From Virgisporangium aliadipatigenens (GTDB taxonomy: Bacteria > Actinomycetota > Actinomycetes > Mycobacteriales > Micromonosporaceae): DNA of 64,000 nucleotides. The position numbers and the translations under genes are program-made. The stretch spans positions 124,001-188,000 of the forward strand of contig NZ_BOPF01000021.1 in assembly GCF_016863615.1 (NCBI RefSeq), written 5' to 3'. The notes under the pieces are model-generated. The model searched no databases. It was not told the DNA's origin and saw only the letters and a program-made list of their open reading frames with translations. Positions 16,807 to 25,309 of the stretch are shown here, piece after piece; the first letter of the stretch is position 1; each line of letters opens with the position of its first letter.

Positions 16807-18129
16807 TCAGTTAACGAGCGAACGGATCGACGCATCGCAGTCGGCCGCCACGTCGGACCACTCCGCGCCCAGCACCCGGGGCGCCGCCCGCTCCGGCGAC
16901 TCGGCCGAGCGCACGACCGCCTCGAAGAAGCTCCACATGCGGTCCTCGCCGAACCGGTCGGCGATCCGGCGCACCGCGAGGTAGGCCACGCCGTACCGGC
17001 CCGTGGCGTCGCCGACCGACGCGGACTCGGCCGGTGCCGACAGCGCCGCCGTGCCCGGCCACTGTCCACTTCGGACATACGTGCGGGTGCCGTCGAGCCA
17101 GCGGTACTTGCGCGGGTCCTCACCGGCGTGCGCGGCGAACTCGGCGACGCCCTCGACCAGCACCCACGTGTCGGAGTAGTTGCGCGACACCCCGGCCAAC
17201 GTCGTCACGTGCGCGAACTCGTGGGTCAGCGTGTCCAGGCTCTCGGCGGCGTCGACGCGCGTCGCGTTGAGCACGATCTCGGTGTAGTCCGGCGCGAGCG
17301 GCATGGCGAACCCGGCCACCCACGCGGCCTGCTTGCCGCCGTACCACTTCGCCCAGTCCTCCGGGTCGGCCAGGTACACCATGTAGCGCGTCGGGGCCGG
17401 GCGCCAGCGGGCGTACCGGTCGGCGATCTTCGCCGCCTTCTCGGCCGTCTCCAGGACGGCCGGCAGCCGCGCCGACGTGTGGCTCGTGCCGGCCACGACG
17501 ACCCGTTCGCCGACGGCGGCGCGCAGGTCGCTCGCCTCCCAGGGGCGCGGGCCCCGGTCGGTGGAGTCCGGGTAGGCGACGAGCTTGGCGACGGTGCCGG
17601 TGACGGTCCACTCCGACTGCACCTTCGTCGGTGCGCGCACGCAGCCGTCGGCCGCGGCGCAGAAGCTCAGCTCGACCGTGGCGCGCCAGCGGCCGTCCGG
17701 CGGTCCGTTGTCGCCGCCGCGCCGCCCGCCGAACGGCTGCCCGCCCGCGATCGGCGCCCCCTGGCCCTCGGTGACGCGCTGCGGCGAACCCGAGACGGTC
17801 ATCGTGACGGCCACGGCCTTCATGGCGCGCAGCGAACCGTAGATGCGCAGCATCCGGTCGTGCAGGGCCGGATCGGCCGGCCGCAGGTAGGCCCGCACGT
17901 CGCCGGTGGTGATGGCGGTGGCCTGCTTCGCCAGTTCGACCTCGAAGAGATCCCGGACGGAGACGGGCGCGGAAGACGCCGACGGGGACGGACCGGCAAC
18001 GGCGGCCCGCGCTCCCACCGGCGCCGAACGCACCGGCGTGGCACCGGCGGCCGAGACCGATCCACCGACGAGGGCGAGCAGAACGACGACCCCCACCCCG
18101 CGACGCATTGATCGGAGAGCGAGGGCCAT
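16807..18129 (-). CDS. Secreted zinc metallopeptidase-like protein (HExxH)
   Basis: This 440-residue protein has a signal peptide ('GVGVVVLLALVGGSVSAAG' cleaved after Ala). A central region follows ('RDLFEVELAKQATAITTGDV') that resembles a lipid or protein binding segment, and a C-terminal peptidase-like domain with 'LDTLTHEFAHVTTLAGV' (HEFAH zinc motif) and 'VLVEGVAEFAAHAGE' (third zinc ligand Glu). This matches the peptidase MA-like/gluzincin pattern. The substrate is unknown. ATG at 18129; an internal Met eight residues in is an alternative start. Confidence 0.8.
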   Translation of the reverse strand: MALALRSMRRGVGVVVLLALVGGSVSAAGATPVRSAPVGARAAVAGPSPSASSAPVSVRDLFEVELAKQATAITTGDVRAYLRPADPALHDRMLRIYGSLRAMKAVAVTMTVSGSPQRVTEGQGAPIAGGQPFGGRRGGDNGPPDGRWRATVELSFCAAADGCVRAPTKVQSEWTVTGTVAKLVAYPDSTDRGPRPWEASDLRAAVGERVVVAGTSHTSARLPAVLETAEKAAKIADRYARWRPAPTRYMVYLADPEDWAKWYGGKQAAWVAGFAMPLAPDYTEIVLNATRVDAAESLDTLTHEFAHVTTLAGVSRNYSDTWVLVEGVAEFAAHAGEDPRKYRWLDGTRTYVRSGQWPGTAALSAPAESASVGDATGRYGVAYLAVRRIADRFGEDRMWSFFEAVVRSAESPERAAPRVLGAEWSDVAADCDASIRSLVN

Positions 18130-18142
18130 GGCGCAAAGGTAC

Positions 18143-19063
18143 CTAGTCGCGGGAGCGCAGCGCCCGTAGGAAAAAGCCCAGATTGGCGGGACGCTCGCCC
18201 AGCCGCCGCATCAGGTATCCGTACCACTGCGTGCCGTAGGGCAGGTAGACGCGCATGGTGTAGCCGAGGTCGACGAGGCGCAGCTGCTCGTCCGGCCGCA
18301 CCCCGAAGAGCATCTGGAACTCGAACTCGTCGGCGCTGCGGTCGAACCAGCGCGCCCGGTCCTCCGCGATCGCGATGAGGCGCGGGTCGTGCGTGGCGAC
18401 CATCGGGTAGCCCGGGCCGGACATCAGCGCGTTGAGGCAGCGAACGTAGGACTTGTCCACGTCCAGCCGGCTCTGGAACGCCACCGACTCCGGCTCCTTG
18501 TACGCCCCCTTGCACAGCCGCACCCGCAGCCCCTCGACGGCCAGCTCCCGGCAGTCCGCCTCGGAACGCCGCAGGTACGCCTGGATCGCGACGCCGACCG
18601 TGGGGAAGTCGACCCGCAGCCGGTGCAGGATCTCCAGGGTGGAGTCGGTGGTGGTGTGGTCCTCCATGTCGAGGGTGACCGTCGTGCCGGCCTCGCTCGC
18701 CTTGGCGCAGATGGCGCGGGCGTGCTCGTAGGCCTGCTTGTCGTCGAAGACCTGCCCGAGCGCGGAGAGCTTGAGGCTCACCTCGGCGGCGGGGGTCAGC
18801 TCGGCGGCGTGCAGCGCGTCGAGGACCCGCAGGTACTCGCCGGCCGTCGCCTCCGCCTGCTCGGGCGAGACGGTGTCCTCGCCGAGGAAGTCCAGGGTGA
18901 CGGCGAGGCCCTGATCGGAGAGGCTCCGGGTGCAGCGCAACGCATCGTCACTGGAGTTGCCCGCGACGAACCGGCGCACCAGGTTGCGGCTGACGGGAGC
19001 ACCTTCCACGAGCCGCTCCACCCGCTGGGAGCCGGCTGCGGCGAGAATTACCTTGCGCAGCAT
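18143..19063 (-). CDS. Proline dehydrogenase
   Basis: This 306-residue flavoenzyme resembles the monofunctional bacterial PutB/PruB type, which oxidises L-proline to pyrroline-5-carboxylate with FAD. Seen in it are 'VSLKLSALGQ', 'VTLDMEDHTTTDSTLEIL', 'VGVAIQAYLRRSEAD' and 'GLRVRLCKGAYKEPE', with the Arg-rich C-terminal 'YLMRRLGERPANLGF' that binds the substrate carboxylate. ATG at 19063 is preferred over upstream starts because the family begins 'MLRKVILAA'. No pyrroline-5-carboxylate dehydrogenase gene lies nearby. Confidence 0.92.
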   Translation of the reverse strand: MLRKVILAAAGSQRVERLVEGAPVSRNLVRRFVAGNSSDDALRCTRSLSDQGLAVTLDFLGEDTVSPEQAEATAGEYLRVLDALHAAELTPAAEVSLKLSALGQVFDDKQAYEHARAICAKASEAGTTVTLDMEDHTTTDSTLEILHRLRVDFPTVGVAIQAYLRRSEADCRELAVEGLRVRLCKGAYKEPESVAFQSRLDVDKSYVRCLNALMSGPGYPMVATHDPRLIAIAEDRARWFDRSADEFEFQMLFGVRPDEQLRLVDLGYTMRVYLPYGTQWYGYLMRRLGERPANLGFFLRALRSRD

Positions 19064-19170
19064 GCCGGGAGCGTACCGCGCGATCATTACGGCCGTCGGC
19101 ACAAGGCGATGGGTAAGGCACACACAGTTGCCTATCGCTTACTCCAGGACTATTGGCTACGGTGGGCTCC

Positions 19171-19698
19171 GTGGATTTCGAGGCGTACGCCCGGACAGCC
19201 GTCGACGTGGTGAATTCCCCCCTTGCCGACATGTCCGATCTAGAAAACCTCTTCGGCTCGGAGAGCTGGCAGGTGTCCGAGATGACGGAGCGGGATCTGG
19301 TCATTCTCAAGCGGGCCCAGAAGAAGCTGCGCGAGGTGTTCGCGCACGGCTCCGCCGGACACGACAACGAGGCCGTCGAGGGACTCAACGCATTACTCGT
19401 GGCATACCCGGTGCAGCCGCGCATCTCCGGGCACGACCGCAACGACTGGCACATGCACGTCACCGGCCGGGGCGCGTCGGTCAGCGCCGAGTACATCGCC
19501 GGCGCCGTCTGGGGCCTCGCCGTGTGGCTCTGCCAGTACGGCAGCCCGCGCTTCGGGCTCTGCGCCGACGAGCGCTGCGGCAACGTCTACCTGGACACGT
19601 CGTCGAACTGCTGCCGCCGGTTCTGCTCGGAGCGGTGCGCCACGCGCTCGCACGTCGCCGCGCACCGCGCGCGGAAAAAAGCCGCGGTGATGGCCTGA
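19171..19698 (+). CDS. CGNR zinc-finger protein (ABATE-type), TTA-containing
   Basis: This protein of about 175 residues has an N-terminal helical ABATE-like region and a C-terminal zinc finger 'LCADERCGNVYLDTSSNCC' then 'RRFCSERCATRSHVAAHRAR', which is the CGNR motif with the usual Cys pattern. Members are predicted DNA-binding stress regulators. A TTA codon at 19393-19395 would make its translation bldA-dependent in a streptomycete-like host. The start is unclear: GTG 19171, GTG 19162 or TTG 19153 are in frame; I chose 19171. Confidence 0.85.
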   Translation: MDFEAYARTAVDVVNSPLADMSDLENLFGSESWQVSEMTERDLVILKRAQKKLREVFAHGSAGHDNEAVEGLNALLVAYPVQPRISGHDRNDWHMHVTGRGASVSAEYIAGAVWGLAVWLCQYGSPRFGLCADERCGNVYLDTSSNCCRRFCSERCATRSHVAAHRARKKAAVMA

Positions 19699-19699
19699 C

Positions 19700-20500
19700 T
19701 CAAACGTCCACTGTGGACTCGAGGTGATGGCGGGCGAACTTCAACGCCTCGGCCAGGTCGGCCTCCCGCTCGGCGCGGCTCGCCGCCCGGCGGGTGGCCA
19801 CCTCCATCGCCACCGCACCGGTGAACCCGCGCGACGCGAGCGATGCCAGCAGCTGAGCGCACGGCTGCGTGCCCCGGCCCGGCACCAGGTGCTCGTCGCG
19901 CCCCTCGCCGGTGCCGTCGCCCAGGTGCACGTGCTTGAGCCCGGCGCCCATCGCGTCGGCCATCGCCATCGCGTCGTTGCGCGCCGCCGCGCAGTGCGAC
20001 AGGTCGAGCGTGTAGGCGTCGAAACCGGCGACCGTCGGGTCCCAGCCCGGGGCGTAGGGCACGATCTGCCGGCGGCCGACCCGCACCGGGTACATGTTCT
20101 CGATGGCGAACGCGATGTCCGGGTGCGACTGCTGCACCTTGGCCAGCCCGCCGGCGAAGTCCTTCGCGTAGTCCCGCTGCCAGGCGAACGGCGGATGCAC
20201 CACGACCGTCGGCGCTTCCAGCTCCTCGGCCAGCCGCGCGGCCCGGCGCAGCCGCTCCCACGGGTTGGGGCTCCAGACCCGCTGCGTCACCAGCAGGCAC
20301 GGCGCGTGGACCGAACGCACCGGCACCCCGTAGTGCTCGGTGAGTCCCTTGAGCGCACCCGCGTCCTGGCTGACCGCGTCGGTCCACACCATCACCTCGA
20401 CGCCGTCGTAGCCGAGCGTCGCGGCCACCTCGAACGCGGCGGCCGTCGGCTCGGGAAACACCGAGGACGTGGACAGGAGAACCGGGACGCGGGACTTCAC
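19700..20500 (-). CDS. Sugar phosphate isomerase/epimerase-like TIM-barrel protein
   Basis: This 266-residue protein has the AP-endonuclease-2/xylose-isomerase-like fold: 'VPVLLSTSSVFPEPTAAAFE', 'LGYDGVEVMVWTDA', 'VRSVHAPCLLVTQ', 'APTVVVHPPFAWQ', 'IAFAIENMYP', 'LDLSHCAAA', 'KHVHLGDG' and 'GAVAMEVATR'. These contain the metal-binding His/Glu/Asp positions at strand ends. The reaction is unknown. It lies next to the Ppx/GppA gene, as in mycobacteria (Rv0496-Rv0498, from memory). Confidence 0.85.
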   Translation of the reverse strand: MKSRVPVLLSTSSVFPEPTAAAFEVAATLGYDGVEVMVWTDAVSQDAGALKGLTEHYGVPVRSVHAPCLLVTQRVWSPNPWERLRRAARLAEELEAPTVVVHPPFAWQRDYAKDFAGGLAKVQQSHPDIAFAIENMYPVRVGRRQIVPYAPGWDPTVAGFDAYTLDLSHCAAARNDAMAMADAMGAGLKHVHLGDGTGEGRDEHLVPGRGTQPCAQLLASLASRGFTGAVAMEVATRRAASRAEREADLAEALKFARHHLESTVDV

Positions 20501-20568
20501 CCTTCCGAGCCTACCGCTCAGGAGACTCCTAAAATTTCACGCCGTTGGCTGACACGAACAGATACGCC

Positions 20569-21513
20569 TCAGGCGGACTCGAGGACATCCAGCCGCCGCA
20601 GAATGACCCCTTCGCGCAGCGCCCACGGGCAGATGTCCAACTCGTCCACTCCGAGCTGGCGCATGGCGGCCTCCGCCACGACCGCCCCGGCGAGCACCTG
20701 GTGCGCCCGGCCCCCGCTGACCCCGTCCATCTGGGCCAGCTTCACCGGCGGGATGTGCCGGATGAACGCCAGCACCTGCCGCACGCCCGTCGCCGTCAGG
20801 GTGCGCCGCACCCGCGGACCCACCCCCGACGGCGCCGCACCGGCCACCCGCGCCAGCGTCCGGAACGTCTTCGATGTAGCCACCGGCCGGTCCCAACCCG
20901 CGTCGACGATCCGGCGCACGATCGGTTCGATCGCCCCGTCGACGTACTCCATCAGCTCCTTGACGGACTGCTCGCCGTAGCAGTCGGGGTACAGCGGTTC
21001 GCCGCCGAGCCACTGGCGGGTGAGCCGGCCGGCCCCGAGCGGCAGCGACAGCGCGAGGTCGGGTTCCTCGTCGATCCCGCCGGCGATCTCCAGCGAACCG
21101 CCGCCGATGTCGAGCACCAACAGGCGCCCCGCCGACCATCCGAACCACCGCCGCACGGCGAGGAACGTCATGATCGCCTCGGCCTCGCCGGAGAGCACCC
21201 GCAGCTCGACCCCGGTCTCCTTGCGCACCCGCTTGAGCACGTCGGCCGAGTTCTTCGCGTCGCGCACCGCCGACGTGGCGAACGCCAGCAGGTCCTCGGT
21301 CTCGCGCGTGGCGGCCGAGTCCCGCGCCTTCGCGACGGTCGCCACCAAGGCGTCCGCACCGGCCGGTGTCAGTTCGCCCGAGGCGTCGAGCTTCTCCGCG
21401 AGCCGCAGTTCGGTCTTCTCCGAGTACGCCGGCCACGGGTGGGCGCCTTGGTGCGCGTCGACCACCAACAGGTGCACGGTGTTGGAGCCGACGTCGAGAA
21501 CGCCAAGTCTCAT
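20569..21513 (-). CDS. Ppx/GppA family exopolyphosphatase / guanosine pentaphosphatase
   Basis: This 314-residue protein has the ASKHA-fold motifs '[18 protein letters not shown]', '[17 protein letters not shown]', '[18 protein letters not shown]' and '[16 protein letters not shown]'. It probably removes phosphate from polyphosphate or pppGpp. It is the short actinobacterial form (about 310-320 residues) without the HD-like C-terminal domain. ATG at 21513 gives the family start [12 protein letters not shown]. Its place next to SenX3-RegX3 and PhoU fits phosphate metabolism. Confidence 0.9.
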   Translation of the reverse strand: MRLGVLDVGSNTVHLLVVDAHQGAHPWPAYSEKTELRLAEKLDASGELTPAGADALVATVAKARDSAATRETEDLLAFATSAVRDAKNSADVLKRVRKETGVELRVLSGEAEAIMTFLAVRRWFGWSAGRLLVLDIGGGSLEIAGGIDEEPDLALSLPLGAGRLTRQWLGGEPLYPDCYGEQSVKELMEYVDGAIEPIVRRIVDAGWDRPVATSKTFRTLARVAGAAPSGVGPRVRRTLTATGVRQVLAFIRHIPPVKLAQMDGVSGGRAHQVLAGAVVAEAAMRQLGVDELDICPWALREGVILRRLDVLESA

Positions 21514-21558
21514 GGCGCCTAACCTAACCGCGTCACGTTCAGGCCGTACGCTGGCCGG

Positions 21559-22362
21559 ATGGAAATCGCCGTGACGGTGGAGGATCCCGACGAGCCCCGT
21601 AGCCGTGAGGTGCCGTTGGACTTTCCCCGCGAGTGGCTGGAGTTCGTCGATCCGGCCGACGACACGCACGTGATCCGGGCCGACCTGACCTGGTTGCTGT
21701 CCCGCTGGACGTGCATCTTCGCGCGTGGCTGCCACGGCATCGTGCCCGGCCGCGCCGAGAACGGCTGCTGTTCACACGGCGCGTTCTTCACCGACTCCGA
21801 CGACGAGAAGCGGGTGAAGGCCGCCGTCAAGAGGCTGACGCCGCTGACCTGGCAGCACCATCGCAAGGGGTTCAACAACTGGACCGAGATGGACACCATC
21901 GACGGCGACTCCCCGGCGCGGCGCACCGCCACGCGGGAGGACGGCCCGTGCGTCTTCCACAACGACATCGACTTCGTCGGCGGGGGCGGCTGCGCCCTGC
22001 ACGCCCAGGCGTTGCGGGACGGCGTCCATCCCCTTGAGTACAAGCCGGACGTGTGCTGGCAGCTGCCGATCCGGCGGGACCAGGACTGGACCAACCGGGC
22101 GGACGGGTCGCGGATCCTGCTGACGACGCTGTCCGAGTTCGACCGCCGGGGGTGGGGCGAGGGCGGTCACGACCTGCACTGGTGGTGCACCTCGTCGCCC
22201 GAGGCGCACGTCGGCTCGAAACACCTCTACCTGGAGTACGAGCCGGAGCTGACCGCCCTCATCGGCAAAAAGGCGTTCACGCGACTGGCCGAGCTGTGCG
22301 CCGCGCGGGCGAAGCTGGGTCTGGTGGCCCCGCACCCGGCGAGCCCACCGCAGGAGGGTTAG
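21559..22362 (+). CDS. Conserved actinobacterial cysteine-rich protein (Rv0495c-like)
   Basis: This 267-residue protein has several conserved cysteines: '[20 protein letters not shown]' then CC, 'GPCVFHND', '[10 protein letters not shown]' and 'PDVCWQLPI'. They suggest a metal or Fe-S centre like YkgJ-type proteins. It is an orthologue by appearance and place of M. tuberculosis Rv0495c, whose function is not established to my knowledge. It is divergent from the Ppx gene with a 45-bp gap and converges with a short ORF at 22359. Confidence 0.8.
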   Translation: MEIAVTVEDPDEPRSREVPLDFPREWLEFVDPADDTHVIRADLTWLLSRWTCIFARGCHGIVPGRAENGCCSHGAFFTDSDDEKRVKAAVKRLTPLTWQHHRKGFNNWTEMDTIDGDSPARRTATREDGPCVFHNDIDFVGGGGCALHAQALRDGVHPLEYKPDVCWQLPIRRDQDWTNRADGSRILLTTLSEFDRRGWGEGGHDLHWWCTSSPEAHVGSKHLYLEYEPELTALIGKKAFTRLAELCAARAKLGLVAPHPASPPQEG

Positions 22363-22496
22363 CGGTCGGTCGCGGGCTTGAGGCGACGGTAGATCTTCTC
22401 CGCCGACATGACCGCCACCGCTGCTCCGGCTGAGATCAGCGCCGAAACGGTGTCGGCCATGGTCCAGTAGAAGTTGACGTCGAGGTCCAAGTCCAT
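22359..22496 (-). CDS. Possible 45-residue single-pass membrane protein
   Basis: This is a complete short frame: ATG at 22496 to TAA at 22359. The protein starts MDLDLDVNFYWTMAD, has a hydrophobic helix ('TVSALISAGAAVAVMSA') and ends with a basic tail ('[13 protein letters not shown]'), a plausible inside-positive small membrane protein. Its stop overlaps the stop of the convergent gene. Support is limited: GGAAGGG lies only two bases before the ATG, too close for a good ribosome site. It falls in a gap otherwise without a gene between Rv0495c-like and RegX3. Confidence 0.4.
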   Translation of the reverse strand: MDLDLDVNFYWTMADTVSALISAGAAVAVMSAEKIYRRLKPATDR

Positions 22497-22585
22497 GCCC
22501 TTCCATCGTGCGATCGGGTGCCCCTCATTAGGACACGAGGGGTACCTTCACCCGGATCGCAACCTGCGGACAATCGGACTTTTGG

Positions 22586-23269
22586 TCACGGTTCGAACTT
22601 GTAGCCAAGACCACGCACCGTGATGATGTATCGCGGCGCCGACGGCTCCGGCTCGATCTTCGAACGCAGCCGCTTGACGTGCACGTCAAGCGTCTTGGTG
22701 TCCCCGACGTAGTCGGCGCCCCACACACGGTCAATAAGCTGACCGCGGGTGAGCACCCGGCCGGCGTTGCGCAGCAGCAGCTCCAACAGCTCGAACTCCT
22801 TGAGCGGAAGCTGCACCGCACCGCCACCCACCGTCACCACGTGGCGGTCGACGTCCATCCGGACGGGGCCGGCGGCGAGGGTCGGCGCGCCCGGGTCGAT
22901 CGCGTCGGTGGTCTGCCGGCGCAGCACCGCGCGGATGCGCGCGACCAGCTCCCGGGGCGAGTACGGCTTGGTGACGTAGTCGTCGGCGCCGATCTCCAGA
23001 CCGACGACCTTGTCGATCTCGCTGTCCCGCGCCGTCACCATGATGATCGGCACGTGCGACTTCTGCCGCAGCTGCCGGCACACCTCGGTACCGGACATCT
23101 CCGGCAACATCAGGTCGAGCAGCACGATGTCGGCACCCGAGCGGTCGAACTCGGTCAGCGCACCGGTGCCGGTCTCCGCGACCGAGACCTCGAAACCCTC
23201 TTTGCGCAGCATGTACGACAGCGCATCGGAGAACGACTCCTCGTCCTCCACCACAAGAACACGGGCCAC
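22586..23269 (-). CDS. regX3: Phosphate response regulator RegX3/PhoP
   Basis: This 227-residue OmpR-class regulator has a receiver with phosphoacceptor Asp52 ('ADIVLLDLMLPEMSG'), acidic pocket at 8-10, 'VTARD' and 'GADDYVTKPYSPRELVARI'. The winged-helix domain ('LPLKEFELLELLLRNAGRVL', 'LDVHVKRLRSKIEPE', 'YIITVRGLGYKFEP') follows. In actinobacteria the SenX3-RegX3 (PhoR-PhoP) system controls the response to low phosphate through GTTCA-type PHO boxes. It lies 12 bp after senX3 in one operon. Candidate PHO boxes are seen upstream of senX3/phoU and of pstS. Confidence 0.94.
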   Translation of the reverse strand: MARVLVVEDEESFSDALSYMLRKEGFEVSVAETGTGALTEFDRSGADIVLLDLMLPEMSGTEVCRQLRQKSHVPIIMVTARDSEIDKVVGLEIGADDYVTKPYSPRELVARIRAVLRRQTTDAIDPGAPTLAAGPVRMDVDRHVVTVGGGAVQLPLKEFELLELLLRNAGRVLTRGQLIDRVWGADYVGDTKTLDVHVKRLRSKIEPEPSAPRYIITVRGLGYKFEP

Positions 23270-23281
23270 GGGGGGTCCTTT

Positions 23282-24517
23282 CTACGCTCCGGTATCCCCC
23301 GGATCGGGGTCGATCCCAACCGACGCGGGTGGCCTGCCACCCATGTCGAGGGAACGCGCAGGCAACCGCAAGGTGAACGTCGAACCTTCTCCGACGGTAC
23401 TGACCACCTCTACGCGGCCGCCATGGTTGGTCAGGATGTGCTTGACGATCGCCAGGCCGAGCCCGGTGCCGCCGGTGGCGCGCGAGCGCGCCCTGTCCGC
23501 CCGGTAGAACCGTTCGAAGATCCGGTCGAGGTCGCGCGGCTCGATGCCGATCCCCTCGTCCCGGACGGCGATCTGCACGGTGTCGGCGCCGTTGCCGGCC
23601 GTGATCTCCACCCGCGTCCCGTCGGAGGAGTACGCGACGGCGTTCTCCACGAGGCTCGCGACGGCCGTCACGAGCTGGCTCTCGTTGCCGTAGACGGTCA
23701 GCCCGCGGGTGCCGGTGACGGCCACCTCGATGTTCTTGGCCGCGGCGGGTGTGCGGGTGCGGTCGACCGCCTCCGCGATGATCCGGTCCACCGGGCACGG
23801 CTCCGGCTCGGGCAGCGGCTCGGCCCCCTGCAGGCGGGACAGCTCCAGCAGTTCGCTGATCAGGCGGGCCAACCGGCCGGACTCGTGCAGGATCCGGGCG
23901 GCGAACCGGCGTCCCGCGTCGACGTCCGTCGCGTCCTCGTCCAGCGCCTCGTGCAGCGCCTCGCCGAGCAGCTGTAAGGCGCCGACGGGCGTCTTGAGCT
24001 CGTGCGAGACGTTCGCCACGAAGTCGCGGCGGACCCGGTTGACGCGGTGCGCCTCGGTCACGTCGGCGGCCTCCACGGCCACGTATCCCCCGCCGATGTC
24101 CACCGCCCGCACGTGCACGCCCAGCGGTTCGCCCTCGCCGCCCGGCCGCGGCACGTCCAGTTCGACCTCGCGGCTCACCCCGCTGCGGCGGACCTGGCCG
24201 GCGAGCGTACGCACGATGGTGTGCGCGACCGCGCCGGACTGCCCGCCGGCGCGCGCCCGCAGCAGGCCCATGGCCCGCGCCGCGGGGTTGGCCAGCGCCG
24301 GCACGTCGTCGTTGTCGAGCACGAGCACGCCCACGTTCAGCGCGTTCAGGCTGGATTGGGCGAAGTTGAGCGGCATCGGCTCCCCTGCTGAGGGCTGGTC
24401 GACGGGCGGGTCGACGACGGTGCGTCGAGCGTCGTGCACCCGGTCCGGCCACCACCACCGCAGTGCCACCCCGGCTGCGACACCCACGGCGAGCGCGGCC
24501 ACGTAACCCCAGTTCAC
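23282..24517 (-). CDS. senX3: Phosphate sensor histidine kinase SenX3/PhoR
   Basis: This 411-residue kinase has one clear N-terminal membrane segment (residues 3-23), a PAS-like region ('LNALNVGVLVLDNDDVPALA', about 55-150), the dimerisation/phosphoacceptor H-box with His172 ('FVANVSHELKTPVGAL') and an ATPase domain with N box ('VTAVASLVENAVAYS'), G1 'RDEGIGIEP', F box 'RIFERFYR' and G2 'GGTGLGLAIVKHIL'. Mycobacterial SenX3 has two membrane segments, while only one is obvious here. It is divergent from phoU across 96 bp with PHO-box-like repeats. PhoU and PstSCAB normally restrain it when phosphate is plentiful. Confidence 0.93.
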   Translation of the reverse strand: MNWGYVAALAVGVAAGVALRWWWPDRVHDARRTVVDPPVDQPSAGEPMPLNFAQSSLNALNVGVLVLDNDDVPALANPAARAMGLLRARAGGQSGAVAHTIVRTLAGQVRRSGVSREVELDVPRPGGEGEPLGVHVRAVDIGGGYVAVEAADVTEAHRVNRVRRDFVANVSHELKTPVGALQLLGEALHEALDEDATDVDAGRRFAARILHESGRLARLISELLELSRLQGAEPLPEPEPCPVDRIIAEAVDRTRTPAAAKNIEVAVTGTRGLTVYGNESQLVTAVASLVENAVAYSSDGTRVEITAGNGADTVQIAVRDEGIGIEPRDLDRIFERFYRADRARSRATGGTGLGLAIVKHILTNHGGRVEVVSTVGEGSTFTLRLPARSLDMGGRPPASVGIDPDPGDTGA

Positions 24518-24558
24518 GTCGATGATCGTAGGCCTGGTCCGGTCACCGAAATACTGAC

Positions 24559-24626
24559 CGCAAATGAACGAAACGGGCGGCTCGTACCCGGTTGTTCATC
24601 CACCGGAGGCTCAATGTTCAAAAGGG
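24559..24626. promoter_or_regulatory. Candidate PHO boxes in the senX3-phoU divergent promoter
   Basis: Rightward, the 11-mers GTTCATCCACC (24594-24604) and GTTCAAAAGGG (24616-24626) are exactly 22 bp apart, two 11-bp units, with the phoU ribosome site between them. Leftward, GTTCATTTGCG (minus strand, 24559-24569) points to senX3. The pattern matches the actinobacterial PHO box of direct GTTCA-type repeats. That PhoP-like regulators bind a divergent phoU/phoRP region in Streptomyces is established knowledge; binding here is inference. Confidence 0.55.
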
Positions 24627-25306
24627 GCGGTGAGCAGAGCACTTACGGTGACGTCATGCGTGAGGAGTTCCGGTCCGAACTGTCGATGATCAGCCGCACC
24701 CTGGTGACGATGTCGCAGGTGACGCGCGATCAGATGCGTCGTGCGACGTCCGCCCTGCTGGAGGCGGATCAGACCGATGCGGAGCAGGTGCTCGCCGCCG
24801 ACGCGGAGGTCGACGCCTACTACCGCATCATCGAGGACCGGGTGTACGACACGATGGCCCGGCAGGCGCCCGTCGCCTCCGACCTGCGCCTGGTGATCAC
24901 GACCCTGCACATGGCGGCCGACCTCGAACGCATGGGCAAGCTGGCCGCGCACATCGCCCGTTCCGCGCTGCGCCGGCACCCCGGTTCGGCGGTCGCCGAG
25001 CCGCTGCACGGCATCTTCAAGGAGATGGGGGTCGTCGCCGACACGCTCGCCACGAAGATCACGAAGGCGATGTCGGAGCGGGACATCGTCGCCGCGGGCC
25101 AGTTGGACCGCGACGACGACGCCATGGACGACCTGCACAGCCGGCTCTTCGGCGTGATGTTCCAGAAGGAGTGGCCGGCCGGCGTGGAGGCGGCGGTCGA
25201 CGCCGCGCTCCTCGGCCGTTACTTCGAGCGCTACGCCGACCACGCCGTCAACGTCGGCAAGCACGTCGTCTTCCTGGTCACCGGCGAGAACCTCGACCGC
25301 GAGTAG
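24614..25306 (+). CDS. phoU: Phosphate transport system regulator PhoU
   Basis: This protein of about 230 residues is built from two PhoU helical-bundle repeats. Metal/phosphate-pathway motifs 'RLVITTLHMAADLERMGKLA' and 'YFERYADHAVNVGKHVVFLV' contain the conserved E(R)xxDH-type residues. PhoU links Pst transport to the SenX3 kinase. ATG at 24614 has GGAGG at 24605-24609 and is chosen, although the family usually begins at the internal ATG at 24656 (MREEFRSEL). It is divergent from senX3. Confidence 0.92.
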   Translation: MFKRGGEQSTYGDVMREEFRSELSMISRTLVTMSQVTRDQMRRATSALLEADQTDAEQVLAADAEVDAYYRIIEDRVYDTMARQAPVASDLRLVITTLHMAADLERMGKLAAHIARSALRRHPGSAVAEPLHGIFKEMGVVADTLATKITKAMSERDIVAAGQLDRDDDAMDDLHSRLFGVMFQKEWPAGVEAAVDAALLGRYFERYADHAVNVGKHVVFLVTGENLDRE

Positions 25307-25309
25307 GCG

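Noticed and set aside
22731-24458. A 575-codon minus-strand frame across regX3 and senX3
   Set aside because: Out of frame with both recognised proteins and Arg-rich, a GC artefact.
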